A DNA stretch of 40,243 nt from Candidatus Auribacterota bacterium (lineage in GTDB: Bacteria > Auribacterota > JAFGBW01). The position numbers and the translations under genes were made by a program. The notes under the pieces are model-generated. The model saw only the letters and a list, made by a program, of their open reading frames with translations, was not told the DNA's origin and did not search any database. Location: contig JAFGBW010000129.1 in assembly GCA_016932965.1 (NCBI GenBank), positions 1-40,243 on the forward strand. Direction: 5' to 3'. This document shows, piece after piece, positions 9,337 through 21,073 of the stretch (the stretch's first letter is position 1; each line of letters starts with the position of its first letter).

Positions 9337-10710
9337 ATGGCAAAAGATTTATTGAAAGACATTGTCGCCTTGTGTAAACGGAGAGGCTTCATTTTTCCGG
9401 GGTCTGAAATATACGGCGGACTGGCCAATACATGGGATTACGGTCCCATGGGAGCGGAACTTAAAAATAATGTAAAAAGAGAATGGTGGAAATATTTCAT
9501 CCAAGCCAGGCCGGATATGGTGGGGCTGGATTCTTCCATTTTAATGCACCCGAAAACCTGGATCGCTTCAGGCCATGTGGAGGGATTTTCAGACCCATTG
9601 GTTGAATGTCTTGCCTGTAAAAAACGATTCCGGGGAGATCAGCTCCTGGAGGAACAGGTAAAGATATCCGCTGTCGGAATGGGGCTGCCGGAAATCGGCA
9701 AAACTATCAAGGAAAAGGGGGTAAAATGCCCCGAATGCGGCCATGATAAACTGGCTGAACCGAAAAAGTTCAATCTCATGTTTTCCACTCAGATGGGGGC
9801 GGTGGAGGGTGAAAGCCTGACCGTATATCTTCGCCCTGAAACAGCCCAGGGGATTTTCGTCAATTTCAACAATGTTCTCAATTCTACCCGGATCAAACTT
9901 CCTTTCGGCATCGGACAGACCGGCAAATCATTCAGGAATGAAATCACTCCGAAACAGTTTATTTTCAGAACCCGTGAGTTCGAGCAGATGGAGATTGAAT
10001 ATTTCGTCAAACCCGGAACAGAGGATGCCTCTTTCCAGGAATGGGTCGAGTACTCGAAAAACTGGTTTTTCCAACTGGGAATCCAGCCGAAGAATCTGGC
10101 CATGCGCGAGCATGATCCCAAGGAACTGGCCTTTTATTCCAAAAGAACCGTGGATCTGGAATACCGCTTTCCATGGGGATTTGGAGAACTGGTCGGAATC
10201 GCGTCCAGGACCGATTATGATTTAAAGCAGCATAACCTCTATGCCGAGGAAAAACTCGAATACCAGGACCAGATCACAAACGAAAAATTCATTCCTTATG
10301 TGATTGAGCCTTCCTTTGGCGTGGACCGGGCTGTTTTGACTTTTCTGTTAGAGGCTTACCAGGAGGAAAAACTCGAGGAACGGACCCGAACGGTTTTAAA
10401 ATTACACCCGCGTCTTGCTCCGGTAAAAATCGGCATTTTCGCACTCAAACGGAACGCGCCGGAACTGATTGAAATTTCCAGCTCCCTGTTTAGGGATTTT
10501 TGTCCCTTATGGAATGTGCAGCTCGACAACAGCGGCAATATCGGAAAAGCTTACAGCCGTCAGGATGAAATAGGCACCCCTTTTTGCGTCACCGTGGATT
10601 TTCAAACTCTCAGCGACAAAACGGTGACCGTACGCAGCCGGGATTCCATGCAGCAGGAAAGAATCTCTTTAGATCAGATCAAAAACTATTTCCGGGAAAA
10701 CCTGGATTGA
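9337..10710 (+). CDS. glyS: Glycyl-tRNA synthetase (class II, dimeric type)
   Basis: RRGFIFPGSEIYGGLANTWDYGPMGAELKNN; LRPETAQGIFVNF; FIPYVIEPSFGVDR. Confidence 0.96.
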   Translation: MAKDLLKDIVALCKRRGFIFPGSEIYGGLANTWDYGPMGAELKNNVKREWWKYFIQARPDMVGLDSSILMHPKTWIASGHVEGFSDPLVECLACKKRFRGDQLLEEQVKISAVGMGLPEIGKTIKEKGVKCPECGHDKLAEPKKFNLMFSTQMGAVEGESLTVYLRPETAQGIFVNFNNVLNSTRIKLPFGIGQTGKSFRNEITPKQFIFRTREFEQMEIEYFVKPGTEDASFQEWVEYSKNWFFQLGIQPKNLAMREHDPKELAFYSKRTVDLEYRFPWGFGELVGIASRTDYDLKQHNLYAEEKLEYQDQITNEKFIPYVIEPSFGVDRAVLTFLLEAYQEEKLEERTRTVLKLHPRLAPVKIGIFALKRNAPELIEISSSLFRDFCPLWNVQLDNSGNIGKAYSRQDEIGTPFCVTVDFQTLSDKTVTVRSRDSMQQERISLDQIKNYFRENLD

Positions 10711-10722
10711 CCATCATCCGAA

Positions 10723-11703
10723 TCAACAGATTCCGCGGATCACAAAGCAGTTTTCGATATCCGTTCCTTCATCCCAGTCCTTCTTTCTCTTTTTGATCCA
10801 TAACCGGCCTTTTCTCTGCTTGTTCCAGCCTGCAGCATAGAGATTGCCCTCCAAATCGCAAAAAAGAGTATACAGGGCAAGGCAATCTTTTAATTCCACG
10901 GCGTTCCAGAATCCGCCGGAATTTTCCCAGATCACCTTGTTTTCATTGCCTGCCCCCCCGAAATAGACCGTTCCATCTTTGGCCGTTATGGAAGTGTAGA
11001 TCCCCACTGAAAATTTCAAGGGGTTGCCTGCTGTCCAGGCTTCTCCTTTGAATTCCCATTCTCCTCCGGATAAATCATTCTTCTTGCCGCCCGCAAAAAT
11101 ACTGTTTCCTGAAATAGTCAGGGTATTGATTTCCTTTGCCTGATTCAAATTAGTGCCGTGATTCCATTCTCCCTGGTTTTTGATCCAGACTTTGCCGTGC
11201 GTTCCCATTAGACCGCCTGCAAAAATACGGTCCTTGTCATCCACAGCCAGACTGTAAATAACAGAGGAATTCATGAGGATTTGAGGTTGTCCCCAGTCAC
11301 TGTCGCCTTTTTTTTCCCAGAAAGCGCCGCCTAGATTCACATGCGTTCCGGCGCAGTAAAGCGCATCCTCTTTTTCAGAGTAAGCCAGGGCGTAAATCAT
11401 CCTCGATTCAGGAGGACGAGTCAATGTCGTCTCCCCTTTTTCTCTGTTTTTCATCCAGACCGCTCCCTCATCGTCTTTGCATCCGCCAAAACAGAAATCC
11501 GTTCTATTCTGAAGACAGCAGAACACTTCAGCCTGATTGGAAATGATTTCACCCTTCCCGGCTTTTCCTTTTTTGTTCAATATCCAGTAAGCTGCGTCCA
11601 GCGGCATTTGCCTGCCTGTCAGCATGACTTCTGAAAACGCCATGGTTCCATAAAGAAAACATCCTGCCAGAAATATTATTTTTTTCATGTTTTGCTTTTT
11701 CAT
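10723..11703 (-). CDS. Secreted repeat protein, probable beta-propeller
   Basis: Signal peptide-like N-terminus (MKKIIFLAGCFLYGTMAFSEV); recurring IY.LA....D.I(F/Y)AGG.......W.K....W units. Start overlaps the argS stop. Confidence 0.6.
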   Translation of the reverse strand: MKKQNMKKIIFLAGCFLYGTMAFSEVMLTGRQMPLDAAYWILNKKGKAGKGEIISNQAEVFCCLQNRTDFCFGGCKDDEGAVWMKNREKGETTLTRPPESRMIYALAYSEKEDALYCAGTHVNLGGAFWEKKGDSDWGQPQILMNSSVIYSLAVDDKDRIFAGGLMGTHGKVWIKNQGEWNHGTNLNQAKEINTLTISGNSIFAGGKKNDLSGGEWEFKGEAWTAGNPLKFSVGIYTSITAKDGTVYFGGAGNENKVIWENSGGFWNAVELKDCLALYTLFCDLEGNLYAAGWNKQRKGRLWIKKRKKDWDEGTDIENCFVIRGIC

Positions 11704-13373
11704 TACATCCTCTCCGGTATACTGATTCCCAATAAATTTAATCCGTTATTGATCACCTGTTGAAAGCATCGGCACACTATTAATTTCTGAACGGTCATCT
11801 CAACATTCTCGGAAATGACCTTATTCCCGCTGGAATAATATTCTTGGAAAAATCCGGCCGTTTCTTCAAGAAAATTAGCTACTTTGTGGACTTCAAAATG
11901 GACGGCAGCTTCTCCCACCACCTCCGGAAACCGGCATATCATTTTAAGAAGAAATTTTTCAGCATCCCCGATACAAGACGCGTCAAAGGATACATCCGTT
12001 CGGCCGTAAAGCGGATTTTTCTCAAGGGCTTTTTTCAACATGCTGGATATCCTGGCAGAGGCATACTGAACATAAAAGACCGGATTATCCGGTGTCTGTT
12101 TTTTGGCCAGCTCCAGATCAAAATCTAAAGGACTGTCCATTTTTCGGCGGACAAAAAAATAACGGGCAGCGTCCGTTCCCACTTCCTCCAGCAATTCACG
12201 CAGCGTCACATATACTCCGCTTCTCTTTCCCATTTTCAACTGCTCTTGTCCGCGATAGAGTGTGACAAGCTGAATGATTAAAAATTGGATTTGATCGGGT
12301 TGATAACCCAAAGCCTCCACTGCCGCTTTCATCCTTGGAATATAACCATGATGATCCGGCCCAACTAAATTAACCAGCAAATCAACCCCTCTTTGCAGCT
12401 TATCCAGATGATAAGCTATATCAGAGGTCAAATAAGTGTATTCCCCGTCGGTTTTTATGAGAACCCTGTCCTTGTCATCTTTCCAGCGGGAAGAGGCAAA
12501 CCATAAGGCGCCATCCTGTTCATAGCTGTGTCCTTTTTCTTTTAAATCATTCAAGCAAGTCTGGATCTTGTCAGAAGAAAGAAGACTTTTCTCGCTGAAA
12601 AAACGATCAAATTGAACCCTGAAATCAGCCAGGTCCTTGATAATCTGCTGAAGCATTTTTTCAGCGGCTTCATGTTTAAAAAATTCCGCTCCCTCTTCGG
12701 CTAAGAGATTCTCCTTTTGCCTGCCGTATTTTTCAGCCATTTCATCTGCGATGATTTTGATGTAATCTCCCTGATAACCGTCTTCCGGGAAGGTGACATC
12801 CTTGCCGAATTTCTCCAGATACCGGCAAAAAACCGATTTCCCTAACAGCGTGACCTGGTTACCCCTGTCATTATTGTAATACTCCCTGTGAACCTTGGCC
12901 CCTGAGGCAGAAAGGACCCGGGCCAGGCAGTCACCGACCGCAGCCTGTCTCGCATGAGCTATCGTCAAAGGACCTGTTGGATTGGCACTGACAAACTCCA
13001 TTAAAATGCTTTTCCCGGCCAGGAAATGATTTTGTCCAAAATGCTCCTTCTGTTCCCGTATGGTGGAAACAATGCGTCCAACCATGTTGTCCGAGTAGGT
13101 AAAATTGATGAATCCCGGGCCTTCCACCCTGATAGAGGAAAAAATCTCCTGAATATCCGCGTCTGCCTCCAATACTTCAACGAAGACGGAAGCAAGCTCT
13201 CTCGGTTTTTTTTTCAGTTCTTTACTGAGTTTCATGGCCAGGTTCAGGCTCAGGTCCCCGAATTCCTTAGGAGGGAAAGAAAATTCTACATGCCGTGCTT
13301 CAATAGGAACACCGTCGCATTTCTTCAAGGTCCGTGATATCAGGGATTGAAGTCCTTCCAGAAGGGTTTTCAT
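11703..13373 (-). CDS. argS: Arginyl-tRNA synthetase
   Basis: EFVSANPTGPLTIAHARQAAVGD signature; GPDHHGYIPRMKAA; KMGKRSG. Confidence 0.97.
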   Translation of the reverse strand: MKTLLEGLQSLISRTLKKCDGVPIEARHVEFSFPPKEFGDLSLNLAMKLSKELKKKPRELASVFVEVLEADADIQEIFSSIRVEGPGFINFTYSDNMVGRIVSTIREQKEHFGQNHFLAGKSILMEFVSANPTGPLTIAHARQAAVGDCLARVLSASGAKVHREYYNNDRGNQVTLLGKSVFCRYLEKFGKDVTFPEDGYQGDYIKIIADEMAEKYGRQKENLLAEEGAEFFKHEAAEKMLQQIIKDLADFRVQFDRFFSEKSLLSSDKIQTCLNDLKEKGHSYEQDGALWFASSRWKDDKDRVLIKTDGEYTYLTSDIAYHLDKLQRGVDLLVNLVGPDHHGYIPRMKAAVEALGYQPDQIQFLIIQLVTLYRGQEQLKMGKRSGVYVTLRELLEEVGTDAARYFFVRRKMDSPLDFDLELAKKQTPDNPVFYVQYASARISSMLKKALEKNPLYGRTDVSFDASCIGDAEKFLLKMICRFPEVVGEAAVHFEVHKVANFLEETAGFFQEYYSSGNKVISENVEMTVQKLIVCRCFQQVINNGLNLLGISIPERM

Positions 13374-13846
13374 ATCTCATCCTCGTCATCAAACGCTGTC
13401 CTGATTCTTCTTTTTCTGATTTGATCTTTTTTCTCCCCCCATAAGCTTTCCAGATCATAAAGATCCCTCAAATCATTGAGAAATGCATGAACAATGACAT
13501 CTCCATAATCCATCACCACCCATTCACATTCAGGCATGCCGTCTATATGAAAAGGCTTTCTGGAAAATTGTTCCCTGATTTGTTTCTCGATCTCATTGAC
13601 AACGCTTTTTATCTGGCGCTCATTTTTACAGCTTAAGATAATAAAATAATCTGCAATGCCGTCTTTGAGTCTGATCTTGACAATATCGGCGGCCTGCTTT
13701 TCTTCTGCGGCAGACATGATTTTCCCTATAAACGGAAGGATTGAAGAGCCAGGAGTTTTCTCTCTTTTTATCCTCCCGGGTTTAATTTTCACTTTTGATT
13801 TTTGCATCCTTGCCCCTGATCGAGGTTTTTTATTCCATTCAGCCAT
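13370..13846 (-). CDS. rsfS: Ribosome silencing factor RsfS, with basic N-terminal extension or later start
   Basis: KQAADIVKIRLKDGIADYFIILSCKNERQIKSVVNEIE...WVVMDYGDVIVHAFLNDLRDLYDLESLWG. Confidence 0.92.
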   Translation of the reverse strand: MAEWNKKPRSGARMQKSKVKIKPGRIKREKTPGSSILPFIGKIMSAAEEKQAADIVKIRLKDGIADYFIILSCKNERQIKSVVNEIEKQIREQFSRKPFHIDGMPECEWVVMDYGDVIVHAFLNDLRDLYDLESLWGEKKDQIRKRRIRTAFDDEDEI

Positions 13847-13966
13847 TCATGATGGACATTTTAAAAAATAAAATTAAAACATGATAACGTATTTTATTGA
13901 AACAATCCGCTTAAATAGAAATGCCTAACAGAATGAACCGTGTTTGTAAAGTTTCTGTTCCCTGAA

Positions 13967-14707
13967 TCAATAAAAAACCTTCATGAGCGTCAGACCTTGA
14001 GGAGGAAGATTTCTGGCTGCGGACCCTCTGGCTCTGTCTTTAAGAATAGCAGGAATATCAAGGGATTTCCCGCGCCCGATCTCCAAAAGGGTTCCGCAAA
14101 TCCCCCTGACCATCTTATATAAAAAACTCACTCCGGTCACATCAATGACGAGTAAAGGATAACGTTCTGTAATCGCGATGGTGTCAATCGTTCTGATCTT
14201 ATTTTCATCCTTTCTGCCTGCGTTTGACGCAAAAGAAGTGAAATCATGGGTCCCCTCAATCTGTCTGGCAGCCGTAATCATGGATTCCAGATCGATTTTT
14301 TTATCACCTAACCAGTAGATGGTTTCACTCTCAAAAACCGGTTTTTCCTTTGAAATCCATATGCGATATTGATAATGCTTCCCTTGGGCGTTTTTTCTGG
14401 CATGAAAATCCAAAGGCACTTCCTGAACCTTTTTAATATAGATATCCACAGGCAGCCTTTTGTTCAGGGCATGATGGATCACCTCTGTTTCCTTCTGGGA
14501 TGTGGTATGAAAATTCCCTGTCTGGCCCAAGGCATGCACGCCTGCGTCGGTGCGGGAAGCGCCGAATAAAACAACACCATGATTCAGCAGAACTGACAGA
14601 TGTTTTTGAATTTCTCCCTGAACAGTGATCTTGTCTTTCTGGATCTGCCAGCCGTGATAATGCGTCCCTTTATACGCTATGACCAGTTTGATGTTTCTTG
14701 TTTCCAT
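13967..14707 (-). CDS. truA: tRNA pseudouridine(38-40) synthase
   Basis: YKGTHYHGWQIQ; GASRTDAGVHALGQTGNF; SFLYKMVRGICGTLLEIGRG. Confidence 0.96.
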   Translation of the reverse strand: METRNIKLVIAYKGTHYHGWQIQKDKITVQGEIQKHLSVLLNHGVVLFGASRTDAGVHALGQTGNFHTTSQKETEVIHHALNKRLPVDIYIKKVQEVPLDFHARKNAQGKHYQYRIWISKEKPVFESETIYWLGDKKIDLESMITAARQIEGTHDFTSFASNAGRKDENKIRTIDTIAITERYPLLVIDVTGVSFLYKMVRGICGTLLEIGRGKSLDIPAILKDRARGSAARNLPPQGLTLMKVFY

Positions 14708-15064
14708 GATGAAGTCCCAAGTTACTATAAATCATTGTTGCTTATGGAGCAGAATCAAGTAAAAAGATCAATTATTTTTAACAACGAAATACTCAGAACA
14801 CACGAAAATTCATATCCAGATATAAAATTCTCTTGCAAGTCCCTGTAAAAATAACACAATTAAGCTATTATCGGACATGGGATAAGAAGCAAGTATACGA
14901 AAATAAGTTTTGATAATTTTGTGAATATTTTTATTATATAGCCTCATTCCTGGATATTGAATGCTCAATATTTGAGGGAGGTATTCACAAAGTGATAACA
15001 CGAGGAATACTGAAAAAATGGAAAAAGGAAGAAACAAGTAGAAAATCAAAAAAAGGAACACGCC

Positions 15065-15340
15065 ATGCCAACAAAAAAGAAATCGGCACGTAAAGCAAAT
15101 CCCGCATTCATGAAGCCACTTCAACCCAGTTCAGCTCTGTCCGCCATAGTAGGATCCAAGCCTATACCCAGAACTGAAATCGTCAAAAAAATGTGGGACT
15201 ATATTAAGAAAAACAAGCTTCAGGACGCAAAAAATAAAAGAATGATCAATGCCGATGACAAATTAAAGGGTATTTTTGACGGCAAGAAACAGGTTTCCAT
15301 GTTTGATATGACTAAAATGGTGAATAAGCATTTAAAATAA
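15065..15340 (+). CDS. SWIB/MDM2 domain-containing protein
   Basis: Full SWIB domain: LQPSSALSAIVGSKPIPRTEIVKKMWDYIKKNKLQDAKNKRMINADDKLKGIFDGKKQVSMFDMTKMVNKHL. Confidence 0.92.
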   Translation: MPTKKKSARKANPAFMKPLQPSSALSAIVGSKPIPRTEIVKKMWDYIKKNKLQDAKNKRMINADDKLKGIFDGKKQVSMFDMTKMVNKHLK

Positions 15341-15361
15341 TATTCACCGCAAATCAATCCT

Positions 15362-15399
15362 ATCCCCCTTCTTTGAAGACAAAGAAGGGGGATTTTTTA
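15362..15399 (+). terminator. Rho-independent terminator downstream of the SWIB gene
   Basis: ATCCCCCTTCTTTG-aaga-CAAAGAAGGGGGAT followed by TTTTTATT. Confidence 0.92.
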
Positions 15400-16179
15400 T
15401 TCAATCGGCTTGACCGGCAAAGGTTCACCGTTTAAGGCTTTCTGAACCAGAGCTTTGATATCCCCCGGGAAATCACCGGTTAAGATCCACCGGCAGAAAG
15501 CCTTTTGCTCTTCAGCCAGTCTCTTTAATGGAGTGCCTTTTGTCTTGGCAAAATTGCAGATGATTTCGCCGTTTTCCCCCCAGATGAAATGGTAGCTGCT
15601 GCCGACCCAGGAAGGATCAACCGGATAACAGTATAACCCTAACGCTTTGGGCTCATTCGGAAGATCAGGAAACTGCTTGATTTGGGCGGAGAGCACCTCA
15701 TAGGTGGCATTGATATCCAGGAGGGCATTATGTGCTCCGGCTAATTCTTTTCCGCAGAAATGTTTGTAAGCATGTTTAAGGGTTTTAGGATCCAATTTTT
15801 TCCAAATGGAAAAGGGATCCAAAAGAATCGTGTTTCTGAGATTGGGAGGAATTCTATCGCAGCGCAGCAGCTCGTTAGAAAGGATTTTCATATCGAAAAT
15901 GATATTATACCCGAAAATGACGGCATGGGATATTTTCTCGAGCACTAGGTCCGCAATATCAGGGAAAACAGGAGAAGAGACAACATCGGCATCATGGATC
16001 CCGTGAATATAGGAAGCGCTGGCCGGAATGGGAATCCGTGGATTGATCCTTTCTATATAATCCGGAAGCCTTTTTCCATATTCAAAGGTGATCAGGGCAA
16101 TTTCAACGATCCGGTCATTGAAACTGCTGCCGGTGGTTTCCAGATCTATGCCTACCAGACGGGGAATGGTTTCAAACAT
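15397..16179 (-). CDS. DnaQ-family 3'-5' exonuclease (Pol III epsilon-like)
   Basis: VGIDLETTGSSFNDRIVEIALI (ExoI DxE); HNALLDINATYEVL (ExoIII-like). Confidence 0.85.
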   Translation of the reverse strand: MFETIPRLVGIDLETTGSSFNDRIVEIALITFEYGKRLPDYIERINPRIPIPASASYIHGIHDADVVSSPVFPDIADLVLEKISHAVIFGYNIIFDMKILSNELLRCDRIPPNLRNTILLDPFSIWKKLDPKTLKHAYKHFCGKELAGAHNALLDINATYEVLSAQIKQFPDLPNEPKALGLYCYPVDPSWVGSSYHFIWGENGEIICNFAKTKGTPLKRLAEEQKAFCRWILTGDFPGDIKALVQKALNGEPLPVKPIE

Positions 16180-16211
16180 GACGAGGTTCTTTCAGAATGA
16201 CTTGTTATATT

Positions 16212-16241
16212 TTGGACATTTTTGTTCAAATGCAGTATTAT
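16212..16241 (+). promoter_or_regulatory. Putative sigma70 promoter upstream of the pseudopilin gene
   Basis: TTGGAC (16212-16217), 18-nt spacer, TATTAT (16236-16241), before the ORF at 16297. Confidence 0.4.
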
Positions 16242-16296
16242 GCACAAGGTAATTACAAAACCTTGATGATTTTGCAATGGAAATGATTCAACTGTT

Positions 16297-16836
16297 TTGG
16301 AGATATCCATGCAGACTAAAAAAACGATGAAAAAAAGGGCCTTTACTCTTATTGAGATATTGGTGGTGATGGTTATTTTGGTTATTTTGGCAGGCCTTGC
16401 TCTGACTTCGTACAAGTCCGCAAAGCAAAAAGCTCAAAATGCCCAGTGTATTTCAAATATAAAGAGTCTCCATGAGGCCATGATGGTGTACCTGTCGGAG
16501 CGGTCAGCGGTCAATGAGAAGAATCCGCCTGTTATAACCGATCTTTTTTTAAAACAATATCTGGGAACAACACGCAATAAAATCCGATGTCCGATGCTGC
16601 CGGAAGGATCTTTTGGATATGCTGTCAACAGCAATCTGCTAAATGGTTCAAATGAACTGAAGGCCCTGATCGAACATATTCCTAATACCATGATATTGCT
16701 TTATGAAGTGGCCCAGGACGGAAACACCGTCCCTGCTTCCAGACATAATGGAAAGAGCTACGCGGTCAATGTGCTGGGAGAAATTCTTCTGGGTTTTGAT
16801 CCCACTTCCGAGGACTATATAGCAACCGGTTTATGA
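16297..16836 (+). CDS. Type IV pilin/pseudopilin-like protein
   Basis: Prepilin signal KKRAFTLIEILVVMVILVILAGLALTSY; C-terminal RHNGKSYAVNVLGEILLG resembles the H-X9-DG pattern. Confidence 0.85.
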   Translation: MEISMQTKKTMKKRAFTLIEILVVMVILVILAGLALTSYKSAKQKAQNAQCISNIKSLHEAMMVYLSERSAVNEKNPPVITDLFLKQYLGTTRNKIRCPMLPEGSFGYAVNSNLLNGSNELKALIEHIPNTMILLYEVAQDGNTVPASRHNGKSYAVNVLGEILLGFDPTSEDYIATGL

Positions 16837-16898
16837 TTTATTTTACGTCTTGACGAAATCATCCTTGATTTTCTAATGTTTATGATTTAAAACCCCTG

Positions 16899-16970
16899 GC
16901 TGGTGTAGCTCAATGGTAGAGCAATTGATTTGTAATCAATAGGTTGCGGGTTCGAATCCCATCACCAGCT
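16899..16970 (+). tRNA. tRNA-Thr (anticodon TGT)
   Basis: Acceptor GCTGGTG/CACCAGC; anticodon arm ATTGA-TTTGTAA-TCAAT; TTCGAAT T-loop; no encoded CCA. Confidence 0.95.
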
Positions 16971-16990
16971 TTTTTATATATGGGTATACC

Positions 16991-17074
16991 GGGAAGATAC
17001 CAAAGCGGCTAACTGGGACAGACTGTAAATCTGTTGCGCATCGCGCTTCGATGGTTCGAATCCATCTCTTCCCA
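16991..17074 (+). tRNA. tRNA-Tyr (anticodon GTA)
   Basis: Acceptor GGGAAGA/TCTTCCC; ACAGA-CTGTAAA-TCTGT; long variable arm; T-arm GATGG-TTCGAAT-CCATC. Confidence 0.95.
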
Positions 17075-17102
17075 TTGATGATTTGAAAATCGAAATGATG
17101 AA

Positions 17103-17173
17103 GCGGGTATTGCTTAATGGTAAAGCTCTAGCCTTCCAAGCTAGCCATGAGGGTTCGATTCCCTCTACCCGCT
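17103..17173 (+). tRNA. tRNA-Gly (anticodon TCC)
   Basis: Acceptor GCGGGTA/TACCCGC; CTAGC-CTTCCAA-GCTAG; T-arm GAGGG-TTCGATT-CCCTC. Confidence 0.95.
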
Positions 17174-17330
17174 TTTCCTATTCCGATATAAAGTCATTTT
17201 TCTGACCGTCTGCCAAACACCATTGATTTTTTATAACAATAAATCATCAAACAATATTTTCGCAGGAAAGGAGAACAGAAACCGTTTCTTTGCGTCAAAT
17301 AAAGGGACATCCATATTTAAATAGATTGCT

Positions 17331-17714
17331 TTATTCCGGGAAACTGGCTTCCACGGTAGTGGTGATTCCGCCCCGGGGAGTGAAACGGCCCGTGACTTTC
17401 ATGGATCGGGGACGGCAGATGACAGACAAATCATTCAATATTTCATTGACGGCCCTTTCATAGAAGATCCCCTCATTGCGATAGGATTGCATGTAAAATT
17501 TAACGGACTTTAATTCCAGGCAAAGGCAATCCGGGATATAGATGATAGTGATGGTCCCGAAATCCGGCTGACCGGTTTTTGGACAGACGGAAGTAAACTC
17601 AGGCACTTCAATGGTGATATGATAGGCCCGGTCCGGAAAAGGATTTTCGAAAGTCTCTAACACTTCTTTTTTCATTGATAATAAAGCATTTGACTTTATC
17701 CCTGATTTTGTCAA
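17331..17714 (-). CDS. queF: NADPH-dependent 7-cyano-7-deazaguanine reductase
   Basis: EFTSVCPKTGQPDFGTITIIYIPDCLCLELKSVKFYMQSYRNEGIFYERAVNEIL. Start may be the internal ATG at 17675. Confidence 0.95.
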   Translation of the reverse strand: MTKSGIKSNALLSMKKEVLETFENPFPDRAYHITIEVPEFTSVCPKTGQPDFGTITIIYIPDCLCLELKSVKFYMQSYRNEGIFYERAVNEILNDLSVICRPRSMKVTGRFTPRGGITTTVEASFPE

Positions 17715-17752
17715 TTGAATTTACGTTTTTTTAGAAGGTACAGAAGCGATCT

Positions 17753-17884
17753 TACCAGGAAGACCATGAAGATAGCCGTGATGCTTTTACTGCATGAAGA
17801 CTCTAGAAACACTGGATTTATCATCTCAAATTCCAGCGCGTTCCGCCTGTTTTCTCCATGTCCTTCATGCTCCTCATGGTGTGA
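17753..17884. repeat. Intergenic short-unit repeat element, copy H
   Basis: taccaggaagaccatgaagat (from 17753) and inverted ctccatgtccttcatgctcctcatggtg (17854-17884). Confidence 0.5.
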
Positions 17885-17953
17885 ACAATTTTGATATGAT
17901 TTTTTTAAGTGGGATTGCGGCTAAACGGCGTTAAATTATTGATAGTCCAAAAA

Positions 17954-20029
<2,076 letters not shown>

Positions 20030-20035
20030 GCAACC

Positions 20036-21010
20036 ATGAAATCGGTCACGGTTCTCGGATGCGGGGCAGTCGGACTTTTTTACGGGACCCGTCTTAAAAG
20101 GGGAGGCGCTGAAGTCAAATTTTTACTCCGTTCGGATTATGAAACCGTCAAAATAAACGGGGTCACGGTTCATTCTATAAACGGCGATTACCATGAAACC
20201 GTAACGGCATGCCGTCAGAGTGAAGAATGTTCCGGATCCGACTTGATCCTGGTCTCATTGAAGACCACAGCCAGGTCCTATCTGAAGGAAGTTCTCCCTA
20301 AGGTTTACGGCCCTTCTTCCATGGTCATGACGTTGCAAAACGGACTGGGCAATGAGGAATTGATTTCAACCATGGTTCCTAAAAACCGGATTATCGGGGC
20401 TGTGGCATTTGTCTGCTTGAACCGGACAGAACCCGGAGTGATTTCCCATACGGCGTTTGGTCACATCAAAGCCAATGCCTATGACCCTTCGATGAATGAG
20501 AACTATGTAACTGAAATCAAAAACCTTTTCATTCAGGCGGGAATTGATTTCCAGATTGCCCCGTCTCTGGGACTTTTAAAATGGGAGAAACTGATCTGGA
20601 ATGTACCTTTTAACGGGCTTTCTGCTGCCCTGGGGGGAGTGGATACGCTATCCATTTTAAATCATCCGCCCAGCTACCGGATAGTAGAAAAACTGATGGA
20701 GGAAGTGATATCAATTGCCGGAGCCAACGGCATGGTTCTTTCTCCGCAGCTGATCCGGGAAAATATAGATAAGACGCTTCGGATGGGAGCATACAGGACT
20801 TCCATGTGTCTGGACAGATTGAATCTAAAGTCTATCGAGGCTGAAAGTATCGTGGGAGAACCCCTGAGACAGGGTGCAAATAAAGGGCTGTCCCTACCCT
20901 ATATGGAATCATTGTATTCTGCGTTGAGTTTTTATAATACATTTGTTGCCTCAACAGATACTGCGGGTGTAAACAAACTAAAAAGAGACACTACTGGGAT
21001 TCACTTTTAA
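20036..21010 (+). CDS. panE: 2-dehydropantoate 2-reductase family protein
   Basis: VTVLGCGAVGLFYGTRLKRGG; LVSLKTT; TLQNGLGNEE; KWEKLIWNVPFNGLSA. Confidence 0.88.
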   Translation: MKSVTVLGCGAVGLFYGTRLKRGGAEVKFLLRSDYETVKINGVTVHSINGDYHETVTACRQSEECSGSDLILVSLKTTARSYLKEVLPKVYGPSSMVMTLQNGLGNEELISTMVPKNRIIGAVAFVCLNRTEPGVISHTAFGHIKANAYDPSMNENYVTEIKNLFIQAGIDFQIAPSLGLLKWEKLIWNVPFNGLSAALGGVDTLSILNHPPSYRIVEKLMEEVISIAGANGMVLSPQLIRENIDKTLRMGAYRTSMCLDRLNLKSIEAESIVGEPLRQGANKGLSLPYMESLYSALSFYNTFVASTDTAGVNKLKRDTTGIHF

Positions 21011-21073
21011 TGTAAACCTCTTCATCGCGGTGTGTTCTAATAAATAAACTGTGAAATATTTACATTTTTTATT

